41,933 nt of DNA, taken from contig NZ_AOIV01000035.1 of the NCBI RefSeq assembly GCF_000337095.1, positions 66,509-108,441 of the forward strand. Direction: 5' to 3'. Each line of letters starts with the position of its first letter. The first letter of the stretch is position 1. This DNA comes from Halogeometricum pallidum JCM 14848. Its GTDB lineage: Archaea > Halobacteriota > Halobacteria > Halobacteriales > Haloferacaceae. Of the stretch, positions 1 through 8,611 are shown one piece after another. The notes beneath the pieces are model-generated. The model searched no databases and was not told where the DNA came from. It saw only the letters and a program-made list of their open reading frames with translations. The position numbers were made by a program, and so were the translations under genes.

Positions 1-662
1 TTCGCGACGAGTCGCGAACTGAGTGTCTCGCGCAGTTCGTCGATTCGATCACCAGCACGCTCTGTTCCGAACAGGAAGAGAATGAAAACAGGTTCACTTT
101 CTCCGAGGTCACCGACGCTCTGAAGCGCGGCTAGTAGCTGCTCGAAGGTCCGTGTATTCCGAGCTGCATCCTCAAGCTGATCGACCTGAATAATACACGC
201 GATATCGAGGGCCTCGAGCTGGTCGGCAACCTCCTCGACAATCTGTCGAACTTCGTCTGTGGCGTGAGGATACGACTCTGGAATATCGAGGTCATCGTAC
301 TCATTGAGCTCGTCGAGAAGGCGCGTATAGAAGCGACGTGTCGTGATGGACTCCACTTCGCGTATTCGAGCGACTCGGAACTCCTCGCTCCGAGGACCAT
401 CTGAAAGAGCATCGTACACGAGATCACGGAAGTGAGATTTCCCAGCGCCCCGTTCATCGATGATCGAGATGTGGCCTGCTCGATTTAGGATGTGGCTCGC
501 AACCTCATTAAGAAGATCTTGATTCGCACGTACCGCTATACTCGCGTCAGGAAGTGTCTCAGCTGTGAATGGAATCCGATCTGGCTTGATTCCGAGTTGA
601 TTCGCATAGGCTTCCTGTGCCTCCTCTGTTTTATCGAGGGCTTCTGTGAATTGATCGCTCAT
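1..662 (-). CDS. P-loop ATPase, partial (C-terminus outside window)
   Basis: The reading frame opens with ATG at 662-660 and stays open for 220 codons to the left edge, so the protein is incomplete. It starts MSDQFTEALDKTEEAQEAYA. A phosphate-binding loop is visible near residue 71 as DERGAGKSHF, a Walker A variant with D in place of the first G. Around residues 140-155 there is a hydrophobic strand ending in acidic residues (CIIQVDQLED), a plausible Walker B/Orc1-like position. The fold looks like an AAA+/Orc-type ATPase, but no winged-helix domain lies inside the window and I cannot name a family. A TATA-like stretch (about 685-695) and a 22-bp palindrome (702-723) lie upstream. It is divergent from the SbcD-like gene at 958. 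Confidence 0.7.
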   Translation of the reverse strand, partial: MSDQFTEALDKTEEAQEAYANQLGIKPDRIPFTAETLPDASIAVRANQDLLNEVASHILNRAGHISIIDERGAGKSHFRDLVYDALSDGPRSEEFRVARIREVESITTRRFYTRLLDELNEYDDLDIPESYPHATDEVRQIVEEVADQLEALDIACIIQVDQLEDAARNTRTFEQLLAALQSVGDLGESEPVFILFLFGTERAGDRIDELRETLSSRLVA

Positions 663-701
663 AGTGGCTCCACATACTGAACCGACTTAAATCTAATTTG
701 A

Positions 702-723
702 ATCTTAATCTTAAGATTAAGAT
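702..723. repeat. Perfect 22-bp palindrome, AT-rich
   Basis: The half-site ATCTTAATCTT is followed immediately by its exact reverse complement. It lies 40-61 nt upstream of the ATPase start at 662, so it could be an operator or activator site for that gene. It shares CTTAATCTTAA with other intergenic elements in this window (near 16398, 16722, 17402, 23795 and 30377). Confidence 0.7.
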
Positions 724-846
724 ATTCATTTCGGTTACTCGGCGGATTGAGTATCTATCGAAATCGGGATATCTGGAATATGAGGCCGCTAATCCTCTGG
801 GAATCTCAAGTGAGATCACTGGTTCTGAGTACGATATTAGAGTGGC

Positions 847-888
847 TTAACCAACAATTGGAGTATGAGCATTAGCTACGTTGGTTAA
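847..888. repeat. Inverted repeat TTAACCAAC / GTTGGTTAA (copy 1)
   Basis: The arms at 847-855 and 880-888 are perfect 9-bp reverse complements separated by 24 nt. The same arms recur at 17448-17486, and both sites share CGTTGGTTAATT (879-890 and 17477-17488). It lies in the 663-957 gap between two divergent genes. It could be a regulator site or part of an element boundary. Confidence 0.6.
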
Positions 889-957
889 TTCGGAGTGGTT
901 TGTCGTACTTATGTTGAACTGGAAACATTGATATGATCTCACATAACAGTCAACCGA

Positions 958-2310
958 ATGGGAGTTACGTTCCTCCACACTGCAGATTTCCATCTCGGAA
1001 GTCCTCTCCGCGCTGTGGAAGCGGCATCTGAATCATTGGCTGAGCGCCTGCAGCGAGCGACGCACGAAGCCCTCCGTCGAGTCATCCAGGTCGCACTCGA
1101 CGAGGATGTCGACTTCGTCGTTGTCGCTGGCGACCTCTACGATCAGCAAGCGCGCTCCGTCTACGCGAATGAATTTCTCGTCAATCAATTCGAGCGGCTC
1201 GAAGACGCCGAGATCCCGTGTTATGTCGTCCACGGGAATCACGATCCATTAGGAGCAGGGGCAGAGAAACTCCCCTTACCCGAGAACGTCCACGTGTTCG
1301 GTGCAGACGACGTCGAGACGGTCCTGTACCCGAACGACGACGAGCCGGAGGCTCGCATCATGGGCCAATCCTATGGAAGTCAGTGGGAGAGCAACTCTCT
1401 GTACTATCACTACACACCGCCAGACACAGCAATCCCGAATATTGGCCTACTCCATACAGGCCTGAATCCGGATGGTCGACGGTACGCCCCCTGTGGACCA
1501 AGCGACTTAGCACAAAAAGAGATCGACTACTGGGCGCTCGGGCATATTCATACACCACGGCTCGTTGACGGAGCGCCAGCAGCGTACGCTGGTATACCAC
1601 AGGGACGAAATATTGGCGAAACTTCCGTCGGCGGGTGTTTGCTCGTCGACGTGGATGCAGGTGGCGACCCTGACATCGAGTTCGTTCCAACGAGCCCCAT
1701 CGTCTGGCAGGAAATCGTGGTCGACCTCGGCACTGCGAACACAGACGACGATGCTCCCCTTCGCAACCTTGCAGATGCGGAAGGGTACCTCGAGGAGCGT
1801 ATGTTAGACCTTCGGGTAGCGGACCAGGACTCTCTCACTGACGCCCTTCCGATGCCGGTGGCTGAAACTGATTGGATGCCAGAGGGGTTTGTATGTCGAT
1901 GGACGCTGACCGGCCGTGGAGAGCTGTCTAAAGCGCTCAATGAGGAAGCAACGGATGTGCTTGCCAACCAACTGCGGGATCGAAGCAGTAGTGGCTCACC
2001 CTTCGTGTGGACCGAATCTGTCCGTGATTACTCTGCACCACCGCTTCCAGACCTTGAGACGTTAGTAGAATCGGACGAGATTATTAGCGAACTCGTTGAG
2101 CTTTCCAACGAGATTCGAGGGGACGACGCGGCACGGGCTGAGCTGCGAGCGAAAACAGGTGACGTCTGGAAGTGGCGTACGGACGAAGAACACGAAGACG
2201 TTTCAGAGGAACGGATTGCGTTGGACGACAAACGACTAGATGACCTGATTGACCGCGCCGTCACTCGGTCAATCGACGAACTTGCGACACGGAGGGACAA
2301 TGCGAATTAA
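958..2310 (+). CDS. SbcD/Mre11-like metallophosphoesterase nuclease (YhaO type)
   Basis: 450-aa calcineurin-like phosphoesterase of the SbcD/Mre11 family, expected to be a Mn-dependent DNA nuclease. The metal-binding motifs are complete and in order: D10-x-H12, GDLYD at 58-62, GNHD at 93-96, H166, and GHIH at 195-198. The C-terminal 200 residues are acidic and charged, as expected for a capping or partner-binding region. The gene overlaps the next one, a Rad50/SbcC-like ATPase, by 11 nt, which is the usual SbcCD or YhaON arrangement and implies coupled translation and a complex. The likely role is processing of DNA ends, in repair or in attack on foreign DNA. The start at 958 places DxH close to the N-terminus, as is normal for the family. 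Confidence 0.85.
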   Translation: MGVTFLHTADFHLGSPLRAVEAASESLAERLQRATHEALRRVIQVALDEDVDFVVVAGDLYDQQARSVYANEFLVNQFERLEDAEIPCYVVHGNHDPLGAGAEKLPLPENVHVFGADDVETVLYPNDDEPEARIMGQSYGSQWESNSLYYHYTPPDTAIPNIGLLHTGLNPDGRRYAPCGPSDLAQKEIDYWALGHIHTPRLVDGAPAAYAGIPQGRNIGETSVGGCLLVDVDAGGDPDIEFVPTSPIVWQEIVVDLGTANTDDDAPLRNLADAEGYLEERMLDLRVADQDSLTDALPMPVAETDWMPEGFVCRWTLTGRGELSKALNEEATDVLANQLRDRSSSGSPFVWTESVRDYSAPPLPDLETLVESDEIISELVELSNEIRGDDAARAELRAKTGDVWKWRTDEEHEDVSEERIALDDKRLDDLIDRAVTRSIDELATRRDNAN

Positions 2311-5203
2311 GAACTTCGATCTGGATGATTTCGGATGCTTCAGGCGAGCTCGACTCCAAAATGTCGATGATGGATTGACCGTCATCGCTGGCCCACAACG
2401 AGCGGGGAAAACGACGTTTATGGAAGCGGTTCGCCATCTGGGCTATGGGATTTCTCGTGGTAATGGTCTCCCGCCAGCAACGGACCAGTATGACCTCACG
2501 GCCGACGTCGTCGTCAACGGCGCTGAATACGAGCTGGCACTCACTGGCTATGGTGATCCTGCACTAGCGCCTGTCAATGGTGCTCCCGATCGAGTACTCT
2601 CGGATGTGTTCGGCAATCTGGGGTCAGCACAGTACCAGCAACTCTTCACCATTAGTCTCGACGAACTCCGGCGAATGCCAACGAGTCTTGATGATGACGT
2701 TAGCCTGTCTGCAATCTTACTCGGTGCGGCGTATGGCGACGTTCTCAAAATCCCTCAGATTCAAGACGTATTCAGCGATCGGGCGAAATCGATCGGAGGC
2801 AAACACGGACGCGATGTCTATGACCTCAAGGAGCCAATTAATGAGATCCGGTCGGGAGTCGATGCGCGAGACGACGCCGTCGCCCAAGTCGACGAGCACG
2901 ATCGGAAGCAGGCTGCTCGTGGCGATGTGAATTCTCGCATCACGGAACTTGATGAGGAGATTGCTGATCTAACAACGGAACAAACCCGCCTCAACACGGT
3001 CCTCACGGAATACGAGGAGTTCGAGACGCTTCAGGAGCTGAATCTCGAACTTGATGGGGCTGACCTTGACAAAGTCGATGCGTTCCCGACAGACCAACTT
3101 GACCGCGCTCGGCAACTGCAAAGTCAGCTGGCGGAATGGCAGGAGGAACTGACGACTGCGGAAGAAGAGTTCGCTCGACAGGTTAGTGCGGAGGACCACG
3201 AAACGTATCGCGACCGGGTACTGGATGCCACGTCTACGATACGGGCGTACAACAGGGAAATTGCTGGCTGGCGTGAGCGGGTAAATTCAGTACAAGAGCA
3301 ACTGTCTGAGCTTGCGAAAGAGCGTCGAAAACTTCGCTCCCAGGCTGCGGACTTACAACCTGGATGGGATAGCGAATCCTTGCTTGACCGAATTCGTGAT
3401 ATTGAGACCGATCTGTTCTCTCGCGATGAAGTTCGGTCGATTACGCGCTCCTGTGAAGATCTCAAATCCGAATTAGATGAGGTTGAGCGCAACCTGAACG
3501 AGAAAACGGCTCGTCACGAACAGCTGGAACAGGAGATTGACACTGCAACCGACTCATCATCTGAGGCGTCTCACACACTTCGTGACCAGCTTCCCGTCGC
3601 TGCAGGTGGGACGGTAGTCGCGCTGATTGTGGGGAGTGCGGTGGGTGTTGTTGGTGGTGCGATTCCTGGTGTCGTCATCACGCTCGTGATAACCCTGATC
3701 GTCGGCACGTATGCCGCGTCACGGCTTGAATTCGAGTCCCCTGAAGTCGATGGCGTATCTGTCGAGACGCTTCGAGCAGACAAACGCAGCCTGACTGCCG
3801 ATATTGAAGGACTGCGCTCTCGAAAAGCGGGTCTCGAAACAGAGTATTCGACCGCGACCGAGCAATTGGACTCCCTCCGAGAGAAGCTCGGACTCTCAAA
3901 CGACACGAGTCCTGCTGCCGTACGAGAGTTCTATGCTGACATCTCCTCGCTCCGAGGCGATCTCATGACGCTGGAAGGAGACGTCGAAGCCCTCGATGAG
4001 AAGGAGGAAACCCTCCGTTCAGACCTCGCAGCAGTCGCCGATACCATGTCCGAACTCGGTGTTTTCGATACTGACGATATCGACCCGCTCGAAGACGCAG
4101 AGAAATTGTTCGCGACGGTCGAAAATACCGAAGACGACCTCGACCTCGCACAGGCGGTTACAACAGCCCAACGGACCGTCACCAGTCACAAAGATGACCT
4201 CCGTGATCTCTTAGCCGAGTGGGACGATGCACCAGATCTCACCACTGCTGATTCAGCTACTGTCGTTCGTACGGCCGACCAGTTCCTCGAACGCGGTGAG
4301 AGGGTCACTGAGCTCGTGGAAGCGCGGGAACAGCGCGACGAGATTCGCGTCCGACTCAAGCGCCGACTGACGGCGTCAGCCATCGAACCAGCGTTTGAGT
4401 CGTACCGCGATTCAGAGGACGACGATGACGACTGGGCGCTTGCTGCGTTCGAGTGTGTCGTTGAGGAGCACGCTAATAGAAAGGCGATCGAGGAGCGACT
4501 CGATACGATTGGGGAAACCATCGAGAGCCTTGAAACGGAACGATCGGAGTGTGTTGAAGACCGGGTTGAACTCACGAAAGAACTCGAAGAGCTCGCCTCC
4601 GATGACGATGTCCGCGAGGCACATGCGACGATCGAGGCGGGGCGACGTCGACTCGAACCGCTTGCCGAGGAGTATGCGACGTCTCGCATCGCCGAGTACC
4701 TGCTGAACGAACTCCACGAACGATTCATTGACCGGACAACTGGGCCACTTCTCGACGAAGCCAGCGAGATTTTCGCGCGAATCACCGACAACGCCTATAC
4801 CGAGGTCGACTCCACGAACGAGTTCGACAATCTCGACTTCCAGTCGGTGCTCGCTGATGGCCAGACACAACGTACCGCGGAATTATCGCGAGCCACTGCC
4901 GAACAGCTGTTCCTCGCGATTCGCCTTGCTCGGATTCGTCGCCATGAATCGTCGCTCCCCGTGTTGCTCGATGACTCGATAACAAACTTCGACCCCGCTC
5001 ACCACGTTCGAACGCTGCAGACGATCTCCGAGTTGGCGGATACGAACCAGGTTTTCCTGCTGACGTGCCACCCGGAACTTCTTGAACGAGTCGATACGCA
5101 CACAGATAGCGCCCAGTACTGGAGTCTTGACGATGGCCAGTTCGATGGGCCCTACTCTGAGCCGGACGAACCCTGCGGACTGCTGGAGCCAACCTGGTCG
5201 TAG
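2300..5203 (+). CDS. Rad50/SbcC-like ATPase with central membrane segments (YhaN type)
   Basis: 967-aa SMC-like ATPase. Walker A is GPQRAGKT at 31-38. Two long coiled-coil stretches flank a central hydrophobic region (about 430-475) rich in V, G, I and L, which looks like two transmembrane helices. The C-terminus carries the signature-like ELSRATAEQLFLAIRLAR, then Walker B LPVLLDDSITNFD. The membrane segments separate it from classical Rad50 and match YhaN-type proteins. I chose ATG 2300 because Walker A then falls at the usual distance from the N-terminus and a GGAGG lies at 2291-2295, inside the end of the nuclease gene. With the upstream phosphoesterase it should form an ATP-driven nuclease, possibly tethered to the membrane. 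Its TAG stop directly abuts the stop of the next, convergent gene. Confidence 0.82.
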   Translation: MRIKNFDLDDFGCFRRARLQNVDDGLTVIAGPQRAGKTTFMEAVRHLGYGISRGNGLPPATDQYDLTADVVVNGAEYELALTGYGDPALAPVNGAPDRVLSDVFGNLGSAQYQQLFTISLDELRRMPTSLDDDVSLSAILLGAAYGDVLKIPQIQDVFSDRAKSIGGKHGRDVYDLKEPINEIRSGVDARDDAVAQVDEHDRKQAARGDVNSRITELDEEIADLTTEQTRLNTVLTEYEEFETLQELNLELDGADLDKVDAFPTDQLDRARQLQSQLAEWQEELTTAEEEFARQVSAEDHETYRDRVLDATSTIRAYNREIAGWRERVNSVQEQLSELAKERRKLRSQAADLQPGWDSESLLDRIRDIETDLFSRDEVRSITRSCEDLKSELDEVERNLNEKTARHEQLEQEIDTATDSSSEASHTLRDQLPVAAGGTVVALIVGSAVGVVGGAIPGVVITLVITLIVGTYAASRLEFESPEVDGVSVETLRADKRSLTADIEGLRSRKAGLETEYSTATEQLDSLREKLGLSNDTSPAAVREFYADISSLRGDLMTLEGDVEALDEKEETLRSDLAAVADTMSELGVFDTDDIDPLEDAEKLFATVENTEDDLDLAQAVTTAQRTVTSHKDDLRDLLAEWDDAPDLTTADSATVVRTADQFLERGERVTELVEAREQRDEIRVRLKRRLTASAIEPAFESYRDSEDDDDDWALAAFECVVEEHANRKAIEERLDTIGETIESLETERSECVEDRVELTKELEELASDDDVREAHATIEAGRRRLEPLAEEYATSRIAEYLLNELHERFIDRTTGPLLDEASEIFARITDNAYTEVDSTNEFDNLDFQSVLADGQTQRTAELSRATAEQLFLAIRLARIRRHESSLPVLLDDSITNFDPAHHVRTLQTISELADTNQVFLLTCHPELLERVDTHTDSAQYWSLDDGQFDGPYSEPDEPCGLLEPTWS

Positions 5204-5584
5204 CTATCCAGATTTGTTCTCTGCAAGCTCCTTCGCCCGGTGCAGTCGTTTCTGGAGGTCGTCCCGAGGTGAGGAAGCGTTGTTGAGATAACGCTCGATG
5301 ATTTGAACCTCATCGTCGTATCGGTTCTCCTTCCGATAGACGATCGCAAGATGTTTGTAATACCACGGTGCCGGATCGCCCACTTCAGCCTGTTCTGTTT
5401 GCTCAATACACCAGAGAAGCAACGATTCGGCTTCGTCGTGGCGCTGCTCTCGCTTTAGCTGTTTGATCGTATCGACTGCATCGGTATAGTGATTAAACGA
5501 ACCGACCGAGGAAGCCGTCGCTGAATCCTTCTTTGGGCTATCATCTCCGTTGCTTCCGAGTGCACGCAGTAATCGGCGGAACAT
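5204..5584 (-). CDS. Small TPR-like protein
   Basis: 126 aa. After a charged, low-complexity N-terminus (residues 1-30) there are helical pairs resembling tetratricopeptide repeats, for example the run from LKREQRHDEAESLLLWCIEQ and the later YYKHLAIVYRKENRYDDEVQ. It is probably a protein-protein adaptor with no catalytic role visible. It is transcribed toward the Rad50-like gene. The two stop codons touch (TAG at 5201-5203, CTA at 5204-5206), so transcripts would overlap at their 3' ends. Haloarchaea carry many small TPR proteins and I cannot assign a partner. Confidence 0.6.
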   Translation of the reverse strand: MFRRLLRALGSNGDDSPKKDSATASSVGSFNHYTDAVDTIKQLKREQRHDEAESLLLWCIEQTEQAEVGDPAPWYYKHLAIVYRKENRYDDEVQIIERYLNNASSPRDDLQKRLHRAKELAENKSG

Positions 5585-6051
5585 GGTTTCTCGCGTTATA
5601 TCTTCCTCATCGTATAGTCGTGTGGTAAACTACCCCACCCTACCCGGAAGGTCTATCGGTTCTTCATGCGCGAGACCGGGGACGAGAGTTGGGGAGAGCA
5701 GCAAACACGCAAGAAAGTAGTATCGACAAGTAACCCACCTGCGACCGGTTCTTTGGCGGAGTTCAGAACCGAATTGAGAACTTCTACAGGTTCCTCCAGT
5801 TCGTAGCAAGAGAAGTTGGATTGGACGGACCTTCGTTTAACGACTTGGATCTGAAATAGCGGAGGGGATCATGAGAGGTACCAAACTTTGTCTGTTCAAG
5901 CAGACTGGAGCTTTTGTCTCCGCCTACCGAAGCGGACTGACGGGATACGCAGCAAGATCTTACGGCAGGTTACTTTAGCCGTGAATATCCATTCCTAAGA
6001 AAATAATTATATCCAGAAGATATATATTTACGAACTGTCATTGACTACTAT
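5585..6051. other. Intergenic, 467 nt, possible decayed coding remnant
   Basis: No complete gene is visible. On the + strand from about 5737 to 5859 a frame of about 40 codons reads CDRFFGGVQNRIENFYRFLQ and ends in TAG. It has no convincing start and I do not recognise it, so it may be a relic. The last 60 nt hold the TATA element of the next gene. Confidence 0.35.
6021..6030 (+). promoter_or_regulatory. TATA box of the GmrSD-like gene
   Basis: TATATATTTA is centred about 27 nt before the ATG at 6052. This is the archaeal TATA position for a leaderless transcript. No Shine-Dalgarno sequence precedes the start. Confidence 0.55.
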
Positions 6052-8301
6052 ATGGCATCTGTTGAGCAACAACAGCTCGGAGATCTCTTCCCTCGGTCTG
6101 TATTTGAGATACCATCATACCAGAGAGGATATTCATGGACGGAGACACAAGTACGAGATCTATTGGAAGACATCGAGTACTCGTTTCAGGAACGTAGTTC
6201 GGGTGCTGGCGACAGTGAGTTCGTCCACTACTTTGGTACCGTCGTTCTTCAGAACAAGGGTGTTGAAAAGGGACAGACGGAGACCTTCAGTTCCTATAAC
6301 GTCATTGACGGTCAACAACGAATAACGACCGTTTCCGTGTTGATGGGGTGTCTCTACGAAGAGCTACAGAATATAGCCCAGAGAGACATGAATGAAGATC
6401 ACCAGGTCCCACCAGATCGGTTGGCGCAGGACTGTCGAGACGACTTTATCTGCAAGCACGGAACGATCAGATTGTCTCTTGATTCGATCAACAATGAGAC
6501 GTTTGAAAATCTCGTTGTACACAATGACTCAACCAATACCGTTCCAGGGGAGAACATCGCTCAGCGTCGTCTTATTGAGGCAAAAGAGACCATCAGAAAG
6601 TGGCTTGACGAGAAAAAAGAAGGATATCGGGAAGATAACCTGGATGCTGATGAATATTACCACTTTCTGAAGGAACTGGGAAGAACTATACGAAATTCTC
6701 TCGAAGTCACTACATACGTTATAGAAGACGAAACAGAAGCAGGTAGATTATTCGAGGTTGTGAATGACCGAGGAAAGGATCTCACAACGCTAGACCGCAT
6801 CAAAAGTTATCTCGTATATTGCTCGTCACGTCACGACGATAGCGACCTCTCCAACAAGGTCTATCGGAAGATGGGTGAGGTGATCCGAAATATCACAGAA
6901 CACGGGGGATCAGATGAGGACTTGGAAGTATTCGTCAACAACCACTGGATGGTCTTTACCGGTGAAGTCAACCGTTTCCGTGGCAAGGAATACAACGAGA
7001 TACACAGGCGGATAAAGTATCTTGAGAAGCACGCTCAAAGGAATCTTAGTCAGGATTCGATGCGGGCATGGATAGAGGCATATTTAGCAAGTATCACAGC
7101 CTGCTCCGAAGCATATGCGAAGATAGAGAATCCGAATCTGATCCGGGGTGATATTGAGTATGCTCAATCGATAAAGAGTAGTCTTGATGCAATCAACCAG
7201 ATGCCGGTTTCCACCAACTTCTACCCCATTCTCATGGCATCTCTCTGTCGGTTTGGCATTAGCGAAGAATTTGACTTGATAACTAACCTCTGTGAGAAAT
7301 TTTCATTTCGAGTATATAATGTTGCAGACAGAAGGGCAGACGCTGCAGGCAACCCTCTCCGACGAAATGCTTACTGGATTGAGTGGGCAGGCAAAAACGA
7401 ACAGGCAAGCGAAGTATTCTCTGGAGAGGAGACACCCATCTGGTACGACAACATTGACGAGGCCCTCTCAGAGGCTTGCAAAATGTTCGAGACACAGATG
7501 GGCAAGCACTGTACTGACTCCTACTTCCGAGACTGCCTGACGAGAGATGATATTTTCGACGGAGCAACAGAGAATGATGGATGGACGGGTGTAAGAAACA
7601 GAGAAGCAGTCCGCTACCTCCTCTACAAGTATGAAAAGCACCTCCGGAAAGAAGGAGTACATTCGACGATCACTCAGATACCCAGTTTCAGTCAGTGGAA
7701 GCAAGAGGGTATCACAATCGAACACATCTATCCGCAGACCCCAGAAGACGACAACGATGAAGGGCTTGATGGCGTAGTTCACTCGTTAGGAAATCTAATC
7801 CTCCTGGGTCCAAAAGATAATTCGGGGGCAGGGAACCTGAGTTACCATGAAAAGTACGAGAGCATTTACACTGGCTCAGACATGCGGATGATAGAAGAGC
7901 TACCGACCCCCGATGAGGGCTGGGGAGTAGAGCAAATCCGTGAGCGTCGAGATAAAATCGTGAAGTTTGCCTTAGAGGAGTGGGGCAACCTCAGCAGTGC
8001 CTATGTACACGTTAGCAGCGTGCCCGACAATATGGACCAGGATGATATTGCTCAAGTCGCCCATGATATCCGCTTGGATTGTAGTACCAGGAAGCACTTC
8101 AGAGTGCCATCGGTCCGGTTCAGTCAGCACGGTGTCAACGGTGAGGATGGATGGGAAATTGTGAACAGCTGTCCGAATTGTGATGGTACTCTAGTCAAAC
8201 TGAAGTCGACAAATGAATGGAATGCTGAATGTGATGGCTGCGGTGCGAGGCTACCGGACCCAGTGTTCAAGTTCAGGAAAAGCGACTACATTATAACGTA
8301 A
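6052..8301 (+). CDS. DUF262/DUF1524 (GmrSD-like) type IV restriction protein
   Basis: 749-aa single-chain GmrSD-family protein. Known members use an N-terminal DUF262 NTP-binding part and a C-terminal DUF1524 HNH nuclease to cut modified phage DNA. DUF262 is shown by IPSYQRGYSW (20-29) and by DGQQR at 86-90, the ParB-like NTP-binding motif. The DUF1524 HNH motif is ITIEHIYPQTP with catalytic H558, then GNL with N581. A C-terminal zinc ribbon follows, with C707, C710, C727 and C730 (CPNC...CDGC). This ribbon is not part of the basic family and may help bind DNA. It has its own TATA box and no partner gene. The base composition is visibly lower in GC than the flanking helicase genes, which suggests separate acquisition. 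Confidence 0.88.
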   Translation: MASVEQQQLGDLFPRSVFEIPSYQRGYSWTETQVRDLLEDIEYSFQERSSGAGDSEFVHYFGTVVLQNKGVEKGQTETFSSYNVIDGQQRITTVSVLMGCLYEELQNIAQRDMNEDHQVPPDRLAQDCRDDFICKHGTIRLSLDSINNETFENLVVHNDSTNTVPGENIAQRRLIEAKETIRKWLDEKKEGYREDNLDADEYYHFLKELGRTIRNSLEVTTYVIEDETEAGRLFEVVNDRGKDLTTLDRIKSYLVYCSSRHDDSDLSNKVYRKMGEVIRNITEHGGSDEDLEVFVNNHWMVFTGEVNRFRGKEYNEIHRRIKYLEKHAQRNLSQDSMRAWIEAYLASITACSEAYAKIENPNLIRGDIEYAQSIKSSLDAINQMPVSTNFYPILMASLCRFGISEEFDLITNLCEKFSFRVYNVADRRADAAGNPLRRNAYWIEWAGKNEQASEVFSGEETPIWYDNIDEALSEACKMFETQMGKHCTDSYFRDCLTRDDIFDGATENDGWTGVRNREAVRYLLYKYEKHLRKEGVHSTITQIPSFSQWKQEGITIEHIYPQTPEDDNDEGLDGVVHSLGNLILLGPKDNSGAGNLSYHEKYESIYTGSDMRMIEELPTPDEGWGVEQIRERRDKIVKFALEEWGNLSSAYVHVSSVPDNMDQDDIAQVAHDIRLDCSTRKHFRVPSVRFSQHGVNGEDGWEIVNSCPNCDGTLVKLKSTNEWNAECDGCGARLPDPVFKFRKSDYIIT

Positions 8302-8611
8302 CTGAGCGAAATCCATTCCGACATATATAGAAGTCTTTGATTGGTTTGACATCAACGGATTAAATATTTATATTGCTGGTGTTCAGCCCGGGTACAGAAG
8401 CCCCCAAAATCGCAATGCGAGCTGGCGAACACCATTGGGAGCTCCGCTGGTTCAGTTGTATGACATAGCTTCCCAAACTATGGGTGTAGGTTGTAGCATC
8501 CTCTGTCGGGTTCTTCATTGACCGGCTTGGCACTCTGTTCTCTTCTTGAGCTGGGATATTCTATCTCAAGTCTGCTGAAGACTTATCAAGTGTGATGTAG
8601 ATAACGGTACT
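8302..8611. other. Intergenic, 310 nt
   Basis: I see no gene here. It contains short AT-rich stretches just after the GmrSD-like gene and a TATA-like box at its right end for the AddAB-like operon. Confidence 0.5.
8581..8590 (+). promoter_or_regulatory. Probable TATA box of the AddAB-like operon
   Basis: ACTTATCAAG lies 22-31 nt upstream of the ATG at 8612. This is the expected TATA position for a leaderless haloarchaeal transcript. The match to the consensus is moderate. Confidence 0.4.

Noticed and set aside
2300-5203. Wadjet/JetC-type SMC
   Set aside because: The partner is an Mre11-like nuclease overlapping by 11 nt and the protein has central membrane segments, so SbcC/YhaN is the better match.
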